Shown here: positions 1 through 7,416 of the stretch, one piece after another | How positions within the stretch are numbered: position 1 is the stretch's first letter | Layout: every line of letters starts with the position of its first letter | Assembly: GCA_963844405.1 (NCBI GenBank) | Contig: CAWJNZ010000008.1 | Location: 1-64,000, forward strand | Direction: 5' to 3' | Source: DASSUW01 sp963844405 | GTDB taxonomy: Bacteria; Actinomycetota; Thermoleophilia; Solirubrobacterales; Solirubrobacteraceae | DNA length: 64,000 bases | The notes under the pieces: generated by a model | The model's input: the letters and a program-made list of their open reading frames with translations, nothing else | Database searches by the model: none | Told to the model about the DNA's origin: nothing | Translations under genes and position numbers: made by a program

Positions 1-27
1 GACGTGCTCCCCGGCCGCGTTGGCAGG

Positions 28-174
28 TCAGGCCGCTGGGATTAGCGCCGGTGCCCGCCGCGGCCTCGGGACGCGGTAAATCGCCTGGCGGCTGATCTGC
101 AGGATGCGCGCCACGACGGCCGGACGGTGCCCGGCCGCCACCAGCTCGCGGGCGTAGGTGACGCGCTCGCTCAC
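28..174 (-). pseudogene. IS3-type transposase orfB, truncated start
   Basis: A GTG start overlaps the stop of the upstream orfA (GTGA) and opens a 48-residue frame with a helix-turn-helix-like segment (VVARILQISRQAIYRV) as expected at the start of an IS3-family OrfB. It ends at a TGA only 48 residues in, whereas OrfB proteins are usually about 280 residues with a DDE integrase core. No DDE part is seen before the window edge, so the gene is either broken by a nonsense or frameshift mutation or continues out of frame beyond position 1. Context and start are clear; the cause of truncation is inferred. Confidence 0.55.
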
Positions 175-473
175 TCCCACGCCCGAAAGCCGTTTCCCAG
201 GATCTCCAGCTCATAGGTCTTCTTGCCCAGCGCCCGCTCGAGCTCGGCGATCCGCCGCCGCTGCTCACTCGCCTGCGAGCGCTCCTGACCGCCCGCCAAC
301 CGCTCGCCAGCCGCCTCCAGCGCCTGCTCGCGCCAGCGCCGCAGCAGCGTCTCGGAGATCTCGTGCTCGCGGCACAGCTCGGCGATGCTGCGCTCGCCGC
401 GCAGGCTCGCCATCACCAGCTCGAGCTTCTGCTGCCCGCTGAACTTGCGGTACTTGCGTCGTGTCTCGCTCAA
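171..473 (-). CDS. IS3-family transposase orfA (IS911-like HTH protein)
   Basis: 100-residue protein with the typical OrfA layout: basic N-terminus (RRKYRKFSGQQKLELV), helix-turn-helix (SIAELCREHEISETLLRRWR, about residues 29-48) and a leucine/charged helix rich in Glu, Arg and Ala (about 60-95) that would form a coiled coil. OrfA proteins bind the terminal inverted repeats of the insertion sequence and work with OrfB, often as a frameshift fusion. The start of orfB overlaps its stop codon. Since orfB is cut short, the element is probably inactive on its own. The family call is secure; the exact IS and its ends are not determined. Confidence 0.85.
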   Translation of the reverse strand: MSETRRKYRKFSGQQKLELVMASLRGERSIAELCREHEISETLLRRWREQALEAAGERLAGGQERSQASEQRRRIAELERALGKKTYELEILGNGFRAWE

Positions 474-801
474 CGTGCTCTCCTCGTCGTTGAGCGGCCG
501 ATCCTCTGATGAGCTCCGGACGGAGCCTCGCCGGCTTCGCCGGCTCGCATCCCCATCAAGGAGATCAATCAGAAGCTGTCAACACGGAGCCGGGGTGCAG
601 GGCAGGCCTCCACTCGATCGACGACAACGTCGACCGTGAAGGCGGACACCGCGCAACACCACCCGCGATCACGGACAGTGCTGCACTTTTCGCTTCCTAG
701 AAGCGCTGCACTATTGGGCTCCCGGCGTCACTCGTGGAACTCGGGTCAGCGGAGAAGTGCTTGATTTCCAGGGATTGCGCGCTTCGGGGTACCCCAGACC
801 G
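474..801. other. no gene seen; probable IS end and flanking DNA
   Basis: No convincing reading frame on either strand. It lies upstream of orfA and so should hold the right end of the insertion sequence, but I could not find a matching inverted repeat because the other end is outside the window. A short stretch at about 764-782 (gatttccagggattgcgcgc) resembles sequence at about 6424-6443 upstream of the second tRNA-like repeat, so the duplication around the tRNA fragments may extend into this region. Confidence 0.4.
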
Positions 802-847
802 CACGACTGAAATCGTGGTGTCCCCGGTTCGAGTCCGGGTCTCGCCA
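802..847 (+). repeat. 3' half of a tRNA-Phe(GAA)-like gene, copy 1 (att-like)
   Basis: The sequence reads as a tRNA 3' half: anticodon stem CACGA/TCGTG, loop CTGAAA (one A short of a 7-nt loop with GAA anticodon), variable GTGTC, T stem CCCGG/CCGGG around loop TTCGAGT, then TCTCGCC and A. No matching 5' half (a GGCGAGA acceptor strand and D arm) precedes it. A near-identical copy lies at 6463-6509. Partial tRNA 3' ends of this kind are the usual duplicated attachment sites left by tyrosine-integrase elements, and an integrase remnant is found beside the second copy. The acceptor choice of Phe is from the loop only. Confidence 0.7.
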
Positions 848-851
848 TTTG

Positions 852-877
852 AGAACCGCCTGGTAACAGGCGGTTCT
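852..877 (+). terminator. hairpin terminator after tRNA-like copy 1
   Basis: Perfect 11-bp stem AGAACCGCCTG/CAGGCGGTTCT with a GTAA loop, 4 bases after the tRNA-like 3' end. It has no long T run. The related hairpin after copy 2 has the same stem core and a T tract, so both derive from the native terminator of the tRNA gene. Confidence 0.7.
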
Positions 878-1191
878 GGCGTCGCCGGGCGGCGGTCAGC
901 GCAGCTGGCAGTGAGTGGGTTTCGGGCGCGAGTACCCGATCGAGTACCCAATCGGCCGCTGCACCCTTCGCCGCTGCCCGGCAGACCGGTGTTACGAGCG
1001 GCCCACTCGCGGAGCCCTCCGGCAAGTCGAATGTCGTCTTGCACGTTCCGTCATCAGCGTCTTCAGGATGCGGCGCGCGGTCCGCGTATCGACCTGGGCC
1101 AGCTCCTCGATCGCTCTCGAGGAGCGCCCCTCGCCGGACCTCGCCGTCACGCGACCAGACACGTCGAGTTCCGTGATCCTATTCGCGGCGG
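878..1191. other. no confident gene; possible HTH-like scrap on the minus strand
   Basis: A short minus-strand frame from a GTG at 1163 contains AIEELAQVDTRTARRILKTL, which looks like a recognition-helix type segment, but it stops within about 60 codons and has no clear family. I treat it as a possible decayed regulator fragment and see nothing else here. Confidence 0.2.
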
Positions 1192-2001
1192 TTACGGCGT
1201 ACCGGTCGGGGTCTCTGGTGGCGGCTTGGCTATGGGACGGTCGAGGACGAGCAGCTCGGCGCCGACGTCTGGATCGAGGTGATTGGCGCTCAGGAATGCG
1301 CGGACTGTGCAGCCGGTGAGCCGCTCAATCGTCGATCTCAGGTATGGCCGCATAAGCTCCTGAAAGGCCCGCCTCGTGCGTTCGACCGCGTCCGCCTGGC
1401 CACCGGTCAGCAGGCTGCGCTCGGCCTGAGTCAGCAGGTCCTCGAGCACGATGACCATGATGTTGTCGTGGTAGAACGCCTGCGCCTTGGTGGGTCCGCG
1501 CCCGAACTGGCGCGCGCTATAGCGCACGATCGCGCGAGCGACGGCAGCGTTGAGTGTTCCCCCGGCCGGACGCTCGTCGCTGATCTGGGGGGCCGACTTG
1601 TCGTAGTGCCTGCCCTCGTTGAAGCGAACCAGCGTCTCCTCGACCGCGGGGCTGTCGACGTCGATGATGAAGTCCGCGTTGGCGCTTGCGTTAAGCGTTT
1701 GCGCGCCGGTTGCGCCTGCCAGGTCGAGAGTGGCGCCTTTGCGGCGGATCCGAGGATCTTCGACACCGTAGACGGCGTCGGCGTCGACGATCGCGCGGAT
1801 GAACCTGGTCGACGCGCTGCCGTCGAGCGTCTCGACGGCTGCCCCGACGAGCGTGGTATCGCCCGTAGCGGCGAGGCCGACCTTACCGTCAGTCATGGCC
1901 AGCATGTCGCCCCGGCTGAGTAGCCCGACGTCCGTGAACGCCAAGTCCTTGAACGTCGGCGTGTTGCCGCTCAATCGGTAGCGAAACTCGAAACCCGGCA
2001 T
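1192..2001 (-). CDS. DUF2294 protein with an unusual beta-rich N-terminal domain
   Basis: 269 residues. The C-terminal half (about 148-252) has the features of DUF2294: an opening helix (LNAAVARAIVRYSARQFGRG), the GRGPTKA segment, LLTQAERSLL and a closing part with TGCTVRAFLSANHLDPD. DUF2294 proteins are usually about 120 residues and of unknown function. The N-terminal 135 residues are low in charge clusters and rich in beta-prone Gly/Ala/Thr/Val (for example GDTTLVGAAVETLDG) and remind me of small phage head-decoration or DUF2190-like proteins; this is only an impression. No signal peptide. It sits alone between the tRNA-like repeat and the sensor kinase gene, on the opposite strand. Confidence 0.7.
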   Translation of the reverse strand: MPGFEFRYRLSGNTPTFKDLAFTDVGLLSRGDMLAMTDGKVGLAATGDTTLVGAAVETLDGSASTRFIRAIVDADAVYGVEDPRIRRKGATLDLAGATGAQTLNASANADFIIDVDSPAVEETLVRFNEGRHYDKSAPQISDERPAGGTLNAAVARAIVRYSARQFGRGPTKAQAFYHDNIMVIVLEDLLTQAERSLLTGGQADAVERTRRAFQELMRPYLRSTIERLTGCTVRAFLSANHLDPDVGAELLVLDRPIAKPPPETPTGTP

Positions 2002-2358
2002 GCATCAGCTCCTGCTTGGTCTGAATCGGCCTGCTGTCGCGCAGGTTGCCGACACATTCCCCGGAGCACGCGGCACCGTTACGGACGCTTCCTTGTGGTC
2101 GGTGTGGAGCACGATTAGCCTGGATGCTGGCCGGGCGCCCCTTCCCCGGCTCCTGCCTGACCTGGAGGGGCGCCCCGGGCGGGACCGATTGGATGCTCGC
2201 GCATCGACCCGGACGCGACATGGGGATGTCGCTCCATCTTCGGCTGGGGCAATTGCCCCACGGCCGACTCCCCGCCCAGGAGGAGTAGGGTTGACTCGTG
2301 CGCGCGGCCCCGGGGGGCGCCACATCCCCACCGAGATGACGCGCTGGTCCCACTGTCT
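2002..2358. other. no gene seen between DUF2294 and kinase genes
   Basis: This interval is the shared upstream region of two divergent genes. No frame is convincing. A purine-rich AGGAGGAG at about 2278-2285 could be a ribosome-binding site, with GTG at 2298 and TTG at 2291 downstream, but both frames hit stops before the membrane segment that begins near 2359, so the 5' end of the kinase gene seems to be damaged. Confidence 0.35.
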
Positions 2359-2590
2359 CTGACGACCCGAGCCGATCGGCCGCCCAAGGCGAGCATTCTC
2401 GTAACAGCGGCGCTGCTCTTCGCGTCCGTATTCGTTCTTCGCCTGGCGATCACCGAACCGGAGGCGGGGCTCGGCTTCATGTTCGTGTTCCCTATCGCGC
2501 TATTGGCGCTGCACTTCGGCGCGATGGCGGGGCTCTCAGGGGCCGGAGTAGCAACCGCACTGCTGGTTCTCTGGGCAAGCGGCCGGGGAC
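2359..2590 (+). pseudogene. out-of-frame membrane-domain start of the sensor kinase
   Basis: This frame encodes two or three hydrophobic helices (ASILVTAALLFASVFVLRL, FMFVFPIALLALHFGAMAGL, GVATALLVLW), the usual MASE/DUF4118-like membrane sensor of actinobacterial PAS kinases. Around 2575-2590 the coding signal moves one frame: VLWAS is followed, in the next frame, by DLGVAGYVARVVTFVLTDAL, which completes the same kind of domain and leads into the kinase. A one-base insertion in the genome or a sequencing error would explain it. No good in-frame start codon is visible upstream. Confidence 0.6.
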
Positions 2591-5500
2591 GTGGATCTGG
2601 GCGTCGCCGGCTACGTCGCACGCGTCGTGACGTTTGTCCTCACCGACGCGCTAGTGGGTATCTACGCCGAGCGGCACACGCCGGGCAGCGGCGTCGGCGG
2701 GCGAGGCTCCACACCAGGCGGACAGGCGAGTGAGGCGATCGTGGAGCGCATGACGGACGCCTTGCAGCCGGATTCCGTCTTCGTCGTCGACGCCCGTTCT
2801 GGTGAGATCATCTTCAGCAGCAAGTACGCGGAACGCGTCGTGGGTCGCCGGCTGTCGGACATCGCCGACGACTTTCCGATGTTCCACCTCGATGGTCGGC
2901 CGTATTCGTTTGCGGAGCGCCAGGTCCCGCGGGCGATCAGCTCGGGTGAGCAGATTCTCGAGGAAGACTTCTTTGGCCCCGGCAGCGACGGGGGTCGTGT
3001 CCGCTGGCGGTGCAGCTGCTGGCCGGTGTATGGCGACGGCGGCCGAATCGTCGCGGCTGTCGCGGTCACCCGCGACGTCACCGAGCAGACGCGCCGGCAT
3101 GAACGCCTCACGTACCTCAGCGCCCTTCTCGAGAACAGCGAGGACGCGGTCGTCGCGACGGACGAGCGGTATTGCGTCACCGTCTGGAACAAGGGCGCCG
3201 AGCGCCTTTACGGCCGGAACGCGGCGGAGGCGGTGGGGCTGCACACCGACGAGGTGGCTCCAGCGAACCTGAGTGCGGAGCAGCGAACCGAGTTGCGCCG
3301 GCAGCTTGCGGAGAATGGCCGCTGGCGTGGTGAAGTGGCCGTCACCCGCGAGGACGGCACGACGGCCGAGGTGGAGGTAAGCGCCGTCGCGCTGCGGGGG
3401 GAGCACGGCGACGTCACGGGCTATCTCGGCATCCATCGCGACATCAGCGAGCGCAAGCGGGCCGAGCGGAGGCTGAGGGAGGCCCAGCGGCGGACTGAGG
3501 CGATCCTGGAGAGCATCACTGATGACTTCGTCGCAGTGGACTGTGACTGGCGCTACACCTATATCAACGACCGAGCGTTGCGCAGCACTCAGGAATGGTT
3601 GGGGCGGCCGATCAGCCGCGAGGAGCTGCTCGGGCGCAGCCTTTGGGAGGTCTTTCCGGAGACCGTGGGCGCTGTGCCCTACGTCAAGTACCACCAGGCG
3701 GTTCGGGAGGGGCGGTCGGTGGAGTTCGAGACCTACTTCGCTGCCAAGGACCGTTGGTTCGAGACGCACGTGTATCCGTCCGAGAGCGGCTTGTCGATCT
3801 ATTTCCGGACCATCACCGAGCGCAAGCGGGCTGAGGAGGAGACGAGCCGTCGGGCGGACCAGCAGGCACTCGTGGCCACCCTCGGCCTACAGGCGCTCGG
3901 GAGCGACGACCTCCAGCCGCTGCTCGACCACGCGGTCGGCCATGTGGCGCATACGCTCGACGTCGAGCTCGTCGGCATCGTCGAGATCCTTCCGGGCAGG
4001 GACCGGATGTTGCTGCGCGCGGGCGTTGGGTGGACGGAGTGCGAAGTCGGCGAAGTGACCGCGGTGGCGGGCCCTGGCTCGCTGATCCACTACACGATCG
4101 TCTCCGGCGAGCCCGTCGTGTCGGAGGACCTTTCCGCGGACGAGCGCTTCGAGGTCTCGCCGATCTTGGCCGGGACCGGTGCGGTCAGCGGGGCGACCGT
4201 GGTGATCGCAGGCCGCGACGAGCCGTTCGGCTCCCTCGGGGTGTTCTCACGAGAGCGCCGCACCTTCTCCGGGCACGACCTCGACTTCCTGCAGGCGGTG
4301 GCCAACGTGCTGGCAACCGCGGTCGAGCGAGGGCAGGCGGAGGCACGGCTTGAGGAGGTCCGCGACATAGAGCGCCGGCGAATCGCCCGCGACCTTCACG
4401 ACGAGGCCCTCCAGGACCTGACCCACGCCCTCGCGTTGGCGCAAGGCGCTGGCTCGTCCGACGGGGCCGACGCGCTCGTTCGCGCGCTCAAGCGCGTTGG
4501 CGGACAGGTGCGCGGCGCCATCTACGACCTGCGCCTTGAGGAACAGGAAGGCCGGCCGCTTCGCGCGCAGCTCGAGGCGTTGGTCGCGCTCCACGACGCT
4601 ATGGCAGCCGACTGCGACATCGAGCTGGACATGCTCGAGGGGACTCCAACCACTTCGCTCGGCCGCCCAGGCGTCGAGCTGCTCCGGATCGTCGGCGAGG
4701 CGCTCACCAACGCGCGCCGTCACTCCGGCGCCGGCCACGTCCGCGTCAAGACGTGGGCATCCGAGCAAGAGGTTCGCGTCGAGGTCGCGGACGACGGCGT
4801 CGGGTTCGACCCGGCCGCAGCCCCGCCCCGGGAGGGCGGGACAGGCATTAAGGGAATGGGCGAGCGGGCGGCCCTGATCGGCGCGGACCTGACGATCACA
4901 AGCGAACCGGACGCTGGGAGCCGTGTGCGTGTCCGGCTCGCGCTCGTCGACGACGACCGTCCGGAGCGGATCCGCGTGCTGCTCGTGGAGGATCACGCGG
5001 CCGTCCGCGAGGCCATCGCGGCGATGTTCGAACGTGAGCCGGATTTCGAGGTCACGGCGCAGGCGGCCTCGCTGGCGGACGCGCGCGACCTGCTCGACAA
5101 CGTGGACGTCGCGGTGCTCGACCTCGGACTCCCCGACGGCTACGGCGGCGATCTGATCAAGGAGCTACGGGCGGTCAACAGGCACGCTCAGGCACTCGTA
5201 TTGAGCGGAAGCCTGGACCGCGCCGACATCGCGCGTGCCGTCGAGAGCGGCGCCGCCGGGACGCTGAACAAGACAGTCCACCTCGACGAGCTCGTCGACG
5301 CAGTGCGCCGTCTGCGAAGGGGCGAGACCCTGCTCCCGCTCGATGAGGTCGTCGAGCTGCTCCGCTACGCCAGCCACGAGCGCGAGCGCGAGTACCAGGA
5401 TCGCCAGGCGATCGCGCAACTCACGCCCCGCGAGCGCGAGGTGCTGCAGGCGCTCGCCGGGGGACTCGACAGCCAGGCGATCGCCGACCGCCTGCATATA

Positions 5501-5614
5501 TCTCTCCGCACCGAGCGCAACCACGCGGCCAACATCCTGGTCAAGCTCGGCGTGCACTCCCAGCTCCAGGCTCTCGTCTTTGCCCTCCGCTACGGCGTGG
5601 TCGAGATCCGGTAG
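2591..5614 (+). CDS. multi-PAS/GAF histidine kinase fused to a LuxR-type response regulator
   Basis: 1007 residues. Order: end of a membrane segment (1-25), three PAS domains (about 50-150, 165-280, 295-410), GAF (about 425-585), HisKA_3 dimerisation domain with phospho-acceptor His603 in ARDLHDEALQDL, HATPase (about 680-790; DDGVGFDP and GTGIKGMGERA boxes), then with no stop a receiver domain (RVLLVEDHA; Asp844 in VLDLGLPDG; Lys in LNKTV) and a C-terminal LuxR helix-turn-helix (LTPREREVLQALAGG). Normally kinase and NarL-type regulator are two genes; here a complete two-component system is one chain. GTG start is the first in this frame, but the real N-terminus probably lies in the preceding out-of-frame membrane segment. 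Ligand and targets are unknown. Confidence 0.85.
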   Translation: MDLGVAGYVARVVTFVLTDALVGIYAERHTPGSGVGGRGSTPGGQASEAIVERMTDALQPDSVFVVDARSGEIIFSSKYAERVVGRRLSDIADDFPMFHLDGRPYSFAERQVPRAISSGEQILEEDFFGPGSDGGRVRWRCSCWPVYGDGGRIVAAVAVTRDVTEQTRRHERLTYLSALLENSEDAVVATDERYCVTVWNKGAERLYGRNAAEAVGLHTDEVAPANLSAEQRTELRRQLAENGRWRGEVAVTREDGTTAEVEVSAVALRGEHGDVTGYLGIHRDISERKRAERRLREAQRRTEAILESITDDFVAVDCDWRYTYINDRALRSTQEWLGRPISREELLGRSLWEVFPETVGAVPYVKYHQAVREGRSVEFETYFAAKDRWFETHVYPSESGLSIYFRTITERKRAEEETSRRADQQALVATLGLQALGSDDLQPLLDHAVGHVAHTLDVELVGIVEILPGRDRMLLRAGVGWTECEVGEVTAVAGPGSLIHYTIVSGEPVVSEDLSADERFEVSPILAGTGAVSGATVVIAGRDEPFGSLGVFSRERRTFSGHDLDFLQAVANVLATAVERGQAEARLEEVRDIERRRIARDLHDEALQDLTHALALAQGAGSSDGADALVRALKRVGGQVRGAIYDLRLEEQEGRPLRAQLEALVALHDAMAADCDIELDMLEGTPTTSLGRPGVELLRIVGEALTNARRHSGAGHVRVKTWASEQEVRVEVADDGVGFDPAAAPPREGGTGIKGMGERAALIGADLTITSEPDAGSRVRVRLALVDDDRPERIRVLLVEDHAAVREAIAAMFEREPDFEVTAQAASLADARDLLDNVDVAVLDLGLPDGYGGDLIKELRAVNRHAQALVLSGSLDRADIARAVESGAAGTLNKTVHLDELVDAVRRLRRGETLLPLDEVVELLRYASHEREREYQDRQAIAQLTPREREVLQALAGGLDSQAIADRLHISLRTERNHAANILVKLGVHSQLQALVFALRYGVVEIR

Positions 5615-5734
5615 GCAAACGACGCGTCGTCTGGCCACACGGACGCCCCACCGTCAGTCACGACGCGTCGCCGGTGCGCTGCGACCGGCGAGGTCAGCAG
5701 CCGCGTCGCCCCGCGGCGAGCCGGTTCGGCCGCG

Positions 5735-5766
5735 CGCTCGATCCCCTATTCCTTGGCGGAGCCGTC
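5735..5766. repeat. 32-bp dispersed repeat, copy 1
   Basis: This stretch matches 19611-19642 at 30 of 32 positions, with an uninterrupted identical core of 23 bp (CCCTATTCCTTGGCGGAGCC plus GTC). The two copies are in the same orientation and lie on either side of the biosynthetic cluster. Not part of a gene. Confidence 0.75.
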
Positions 5767-5851
5767 ACATGCCGCTGCGGGCGGTTCGGGCCGAGGGGAC
5801 ATAACGAGGGCGTCGAAGTTCGGCGTTGCTAGGGCAGGGCCGACCACGGAG

Positions 5852-5985
5852 GTGGCCATCGTGCTCGCCGAACTCGATGCCCTTCTCACCGCACTCTACG
5901 GGGCGGTGGACGATCTCCTGCCCGCGCGCGCCGGACCGGCCGCAAGCCGAAGATCGCCGATGCATCGCCTCGGGCCGCGAGATCG
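5852..5985 (+). pseudogene. transposase N-terminal fragment
   Basis: A GTG preceded by GGAGG opens VAIVLAELDALLTALYGAVDDLLP, the typical N-terminus of a DDE transposase of the kind common in actinobacteria (LDALLTALY followed by a basic GRKPKI segment). The basic segment (RRTGRKPKIADA) is present but in another frame, and no catalytic core follows. The call rests on resemblance of about 45 residues; which IS family is uncertain. Confidence 0.45.
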
Positions 5986-6303
5986 GCGATCCGCTCCTTC
6001 GCGCTCTGCCTAATCGCCTCGAGGCCGAAGAGCCGGCCGAGATCGGCGCGGAGTCGGAGGAAGTCTTCGCCGCGCGGGTCGTAGCCGTACCACGGGGCGG
6101 CGAGGTCGTAGATGGTGCCGGCCGCGCCGGCAGCGGCCAAAGCAGTACCAGTCGCTCGCCGGAGGCACGTAGACGTGCAGGCTCGGGTTGCGGTCGGCGT
6201 GGAACGGGCAGCGGACCTTGCGATGGCGCGGGATCGCGACGCCCAGAAGCCGGGCGACGTAGACCTCGGGCGCGACCGCCAGCAGCGGATTGCCGGCACG
6301 GCA
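5886..6303 (-). pseudogene. CHC2 zinc-finger primase-like protein, frameshifted
   Basis: Two adjacent minus-strand frames together give a primase zinc-binding domain: VYVARLLGVAIPRHRKVRCP, FHADRNPSLHVY, SDWYCFGRCRRG and then, one frame over, GTIYDLAAPWYGYDPRG. The Cys/His pattern (CPFH...CFGRC) and the GGTIYDL box are those of DnaG-type CHC2 fingers carried by integrative elements and phages. The frame changes at about 6121 where one extra C in a CGGCC run breaks GG-TIYD. The N-terminus is also unclear because the frame runs back into the tRNA-like repeat. This is remnant replication machinery of the mobile element that also left the integrase. Confidence 0.65.
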
Positions 6304-6462
6304 CCTAGCGCGAGAGTGCGGGCTGATTGGGCACTGGAAGTGCGTCTTGGTGCCCAAATCGCCGAGAAATGACCGCAATTTACGATGATCCAGCCTCCGC
6401 AATCGCTCGGCGCGAACAAGCGGATTTGCAGGGATTCCGCCGCTGTTAGAGGGATTCTGCTC

Positions 6463-6509
6463 CACGACTGAAAATCGTGGTGTCCCCGGTTCGAGTCCGG
6501 GTCTCGCCA
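6463..6509 (+). repeat. 3' half of a tRNA-Phe(GAA)-like gene, copy 2 (att-like)
   Basis: Anticodon arm CACGA-CTGAAAA-TCGTG with a 7-nt loop carrying anticodon GAA, then GTGTC, T arm CCCGG-TTCGAGT-CCGGG, TCTCGCC and A. It differs from copy 1 (802-847) by one A in the anticodon loop. The upstream sequence cannot form a D arm or a GGCGAGA acceptor strand, so this is not a functional tRNA. It lies about 220 bp from the end of the integrase remnant, the usual place for an attachment site. Confidence 0.75.
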
Positions 6510-6514
6510 TTCCG

Positions 6515-6540
6515 AAACCGCCTGCTATCAGGCGGTTTTT
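6515..6540 (+). terminator. Rho-independent terminator after tRNA-like copy 2
   Basis: Perfect 10-bp stem AAACCGCCTG/CAGGCGGTTT with loop CTAT, followed directly by more T residues. The stem core matches the hairpin after copy 1. Confidence 0.85.
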
Positions 6541-6739
6541 CCGTAGCTAAGCGCGCGTGACGCGCGGCGGTTTGGGCCGCTGCACCGCGCCGTCGCCTTT
6601 TCGAGGCCTCATCGAGGCCTCCGAGCTGCCACTCCCCGTGGCGATCCGATGGCCGTCGACGGACGCGGTCAGACGTCCGGGTCGTCCGTGTCAGGCGCCT
6701 TCGCGCGGCGCGACCGCCGGCCCTTCCGCGGCTGCATCT

Positions 6740-7386
6740 GAGCACCGTGAACTGCACGCGTGCGTTGCGCACGAGCGTGTCGAATCGCACGCCGTGCTCC
6801 CCCTTGGCGCGCTGTTCGAGCTGCGCCTAGACGTCGAGCGTCATGTTGGAGTCAGCGTGGCCAACCTGGCTCATGACCCATTTCACGTCGAAACGGTTGG
6901 CCAGGAGCGCGATCGAGATGTACCTCCGGCGGAGGCTGTGCGGTGTGGTCCGCGGCAGAGGTGGGAGTCCCTGAACCGCTCGCTTCTCGGTTGCGAGTTG
7001 TGCGGCCTCTCGGACGACCTCCGCCACGCGCTGGCGGCTGATTCGGCCACCCCGCATGTTCTGCACGACGAAGTCGTCCGGCCCGGTCGAGTTGCCCGCC
7101 CGGCGCAGGCGGTCCAGGTGATCGACGAACGCCTCCGCCAGGTCAGGGCTCACTCGACGACCCGGATACCCGTCTCGGTCTTGGCGTCCGGGATGTGGAA
7201 CAGGGCGCCGCCCGGCTCGTGCAGCCGCACGTGGCGAATGCGGAGATCGCAGAGTTCGGTGTTGCGCACGCCGCTGTAGCCGAGCATGCGGACGACGAAC
7301 GCACGGCCGGCGTACCGCGTTCCTTCGACTCCGAGCCGGCGCGCGTGCCAGTTGACCGTCGCCTTGGCGAGCCCGAGCGCCGGTAT
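6740..7386 (-). pseudogene. tyrosine recombinase (integrase) remnant, nonsense at the catalytic Tyr
   Basis: The C-terminal catalytic half of a phage/ICE-type integrase can be read in pieces. The upstream piece (7386-7153) holds SGVRNTELCDLRIRHV with the first catalytic Arg; a frameshift at GAG-TGA (about 7150) is followed by SPDLAEAFVDHLDRL, HSLRRRYI (His and second Arg) and SQVGHADSNMTLDV (the GH box). The next codon, 6827-6829, is TAG exactly where the nucleophilic Tyr belongs, and the same frame continues AQLEQRAKGEHG, the normal sequence after that Tyr. The N-terminal half is missing beyond a TGA at 7387. The enzyme is dead on at least three counts. It lies between the tRNA-like att repeat and the biosynthetic cluster. 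Confidence 0.85.
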
Positions 7387-7416
7387 TCAGGGCACGCGCG
7401 AGGGCCTCTAGAGGTT

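Noticed and set aside
711..1044. Minus-strand frames containing NGETRTRTGDTT or MARPGLEPGTPRF
   Set aside because: These peptides are the antisense of the tRNA T arm and anticodon arm (GTTCGAGTCCGGG) and are a well-known source of false proteins. The same holds for 6010-6510 and for 39880-40000.
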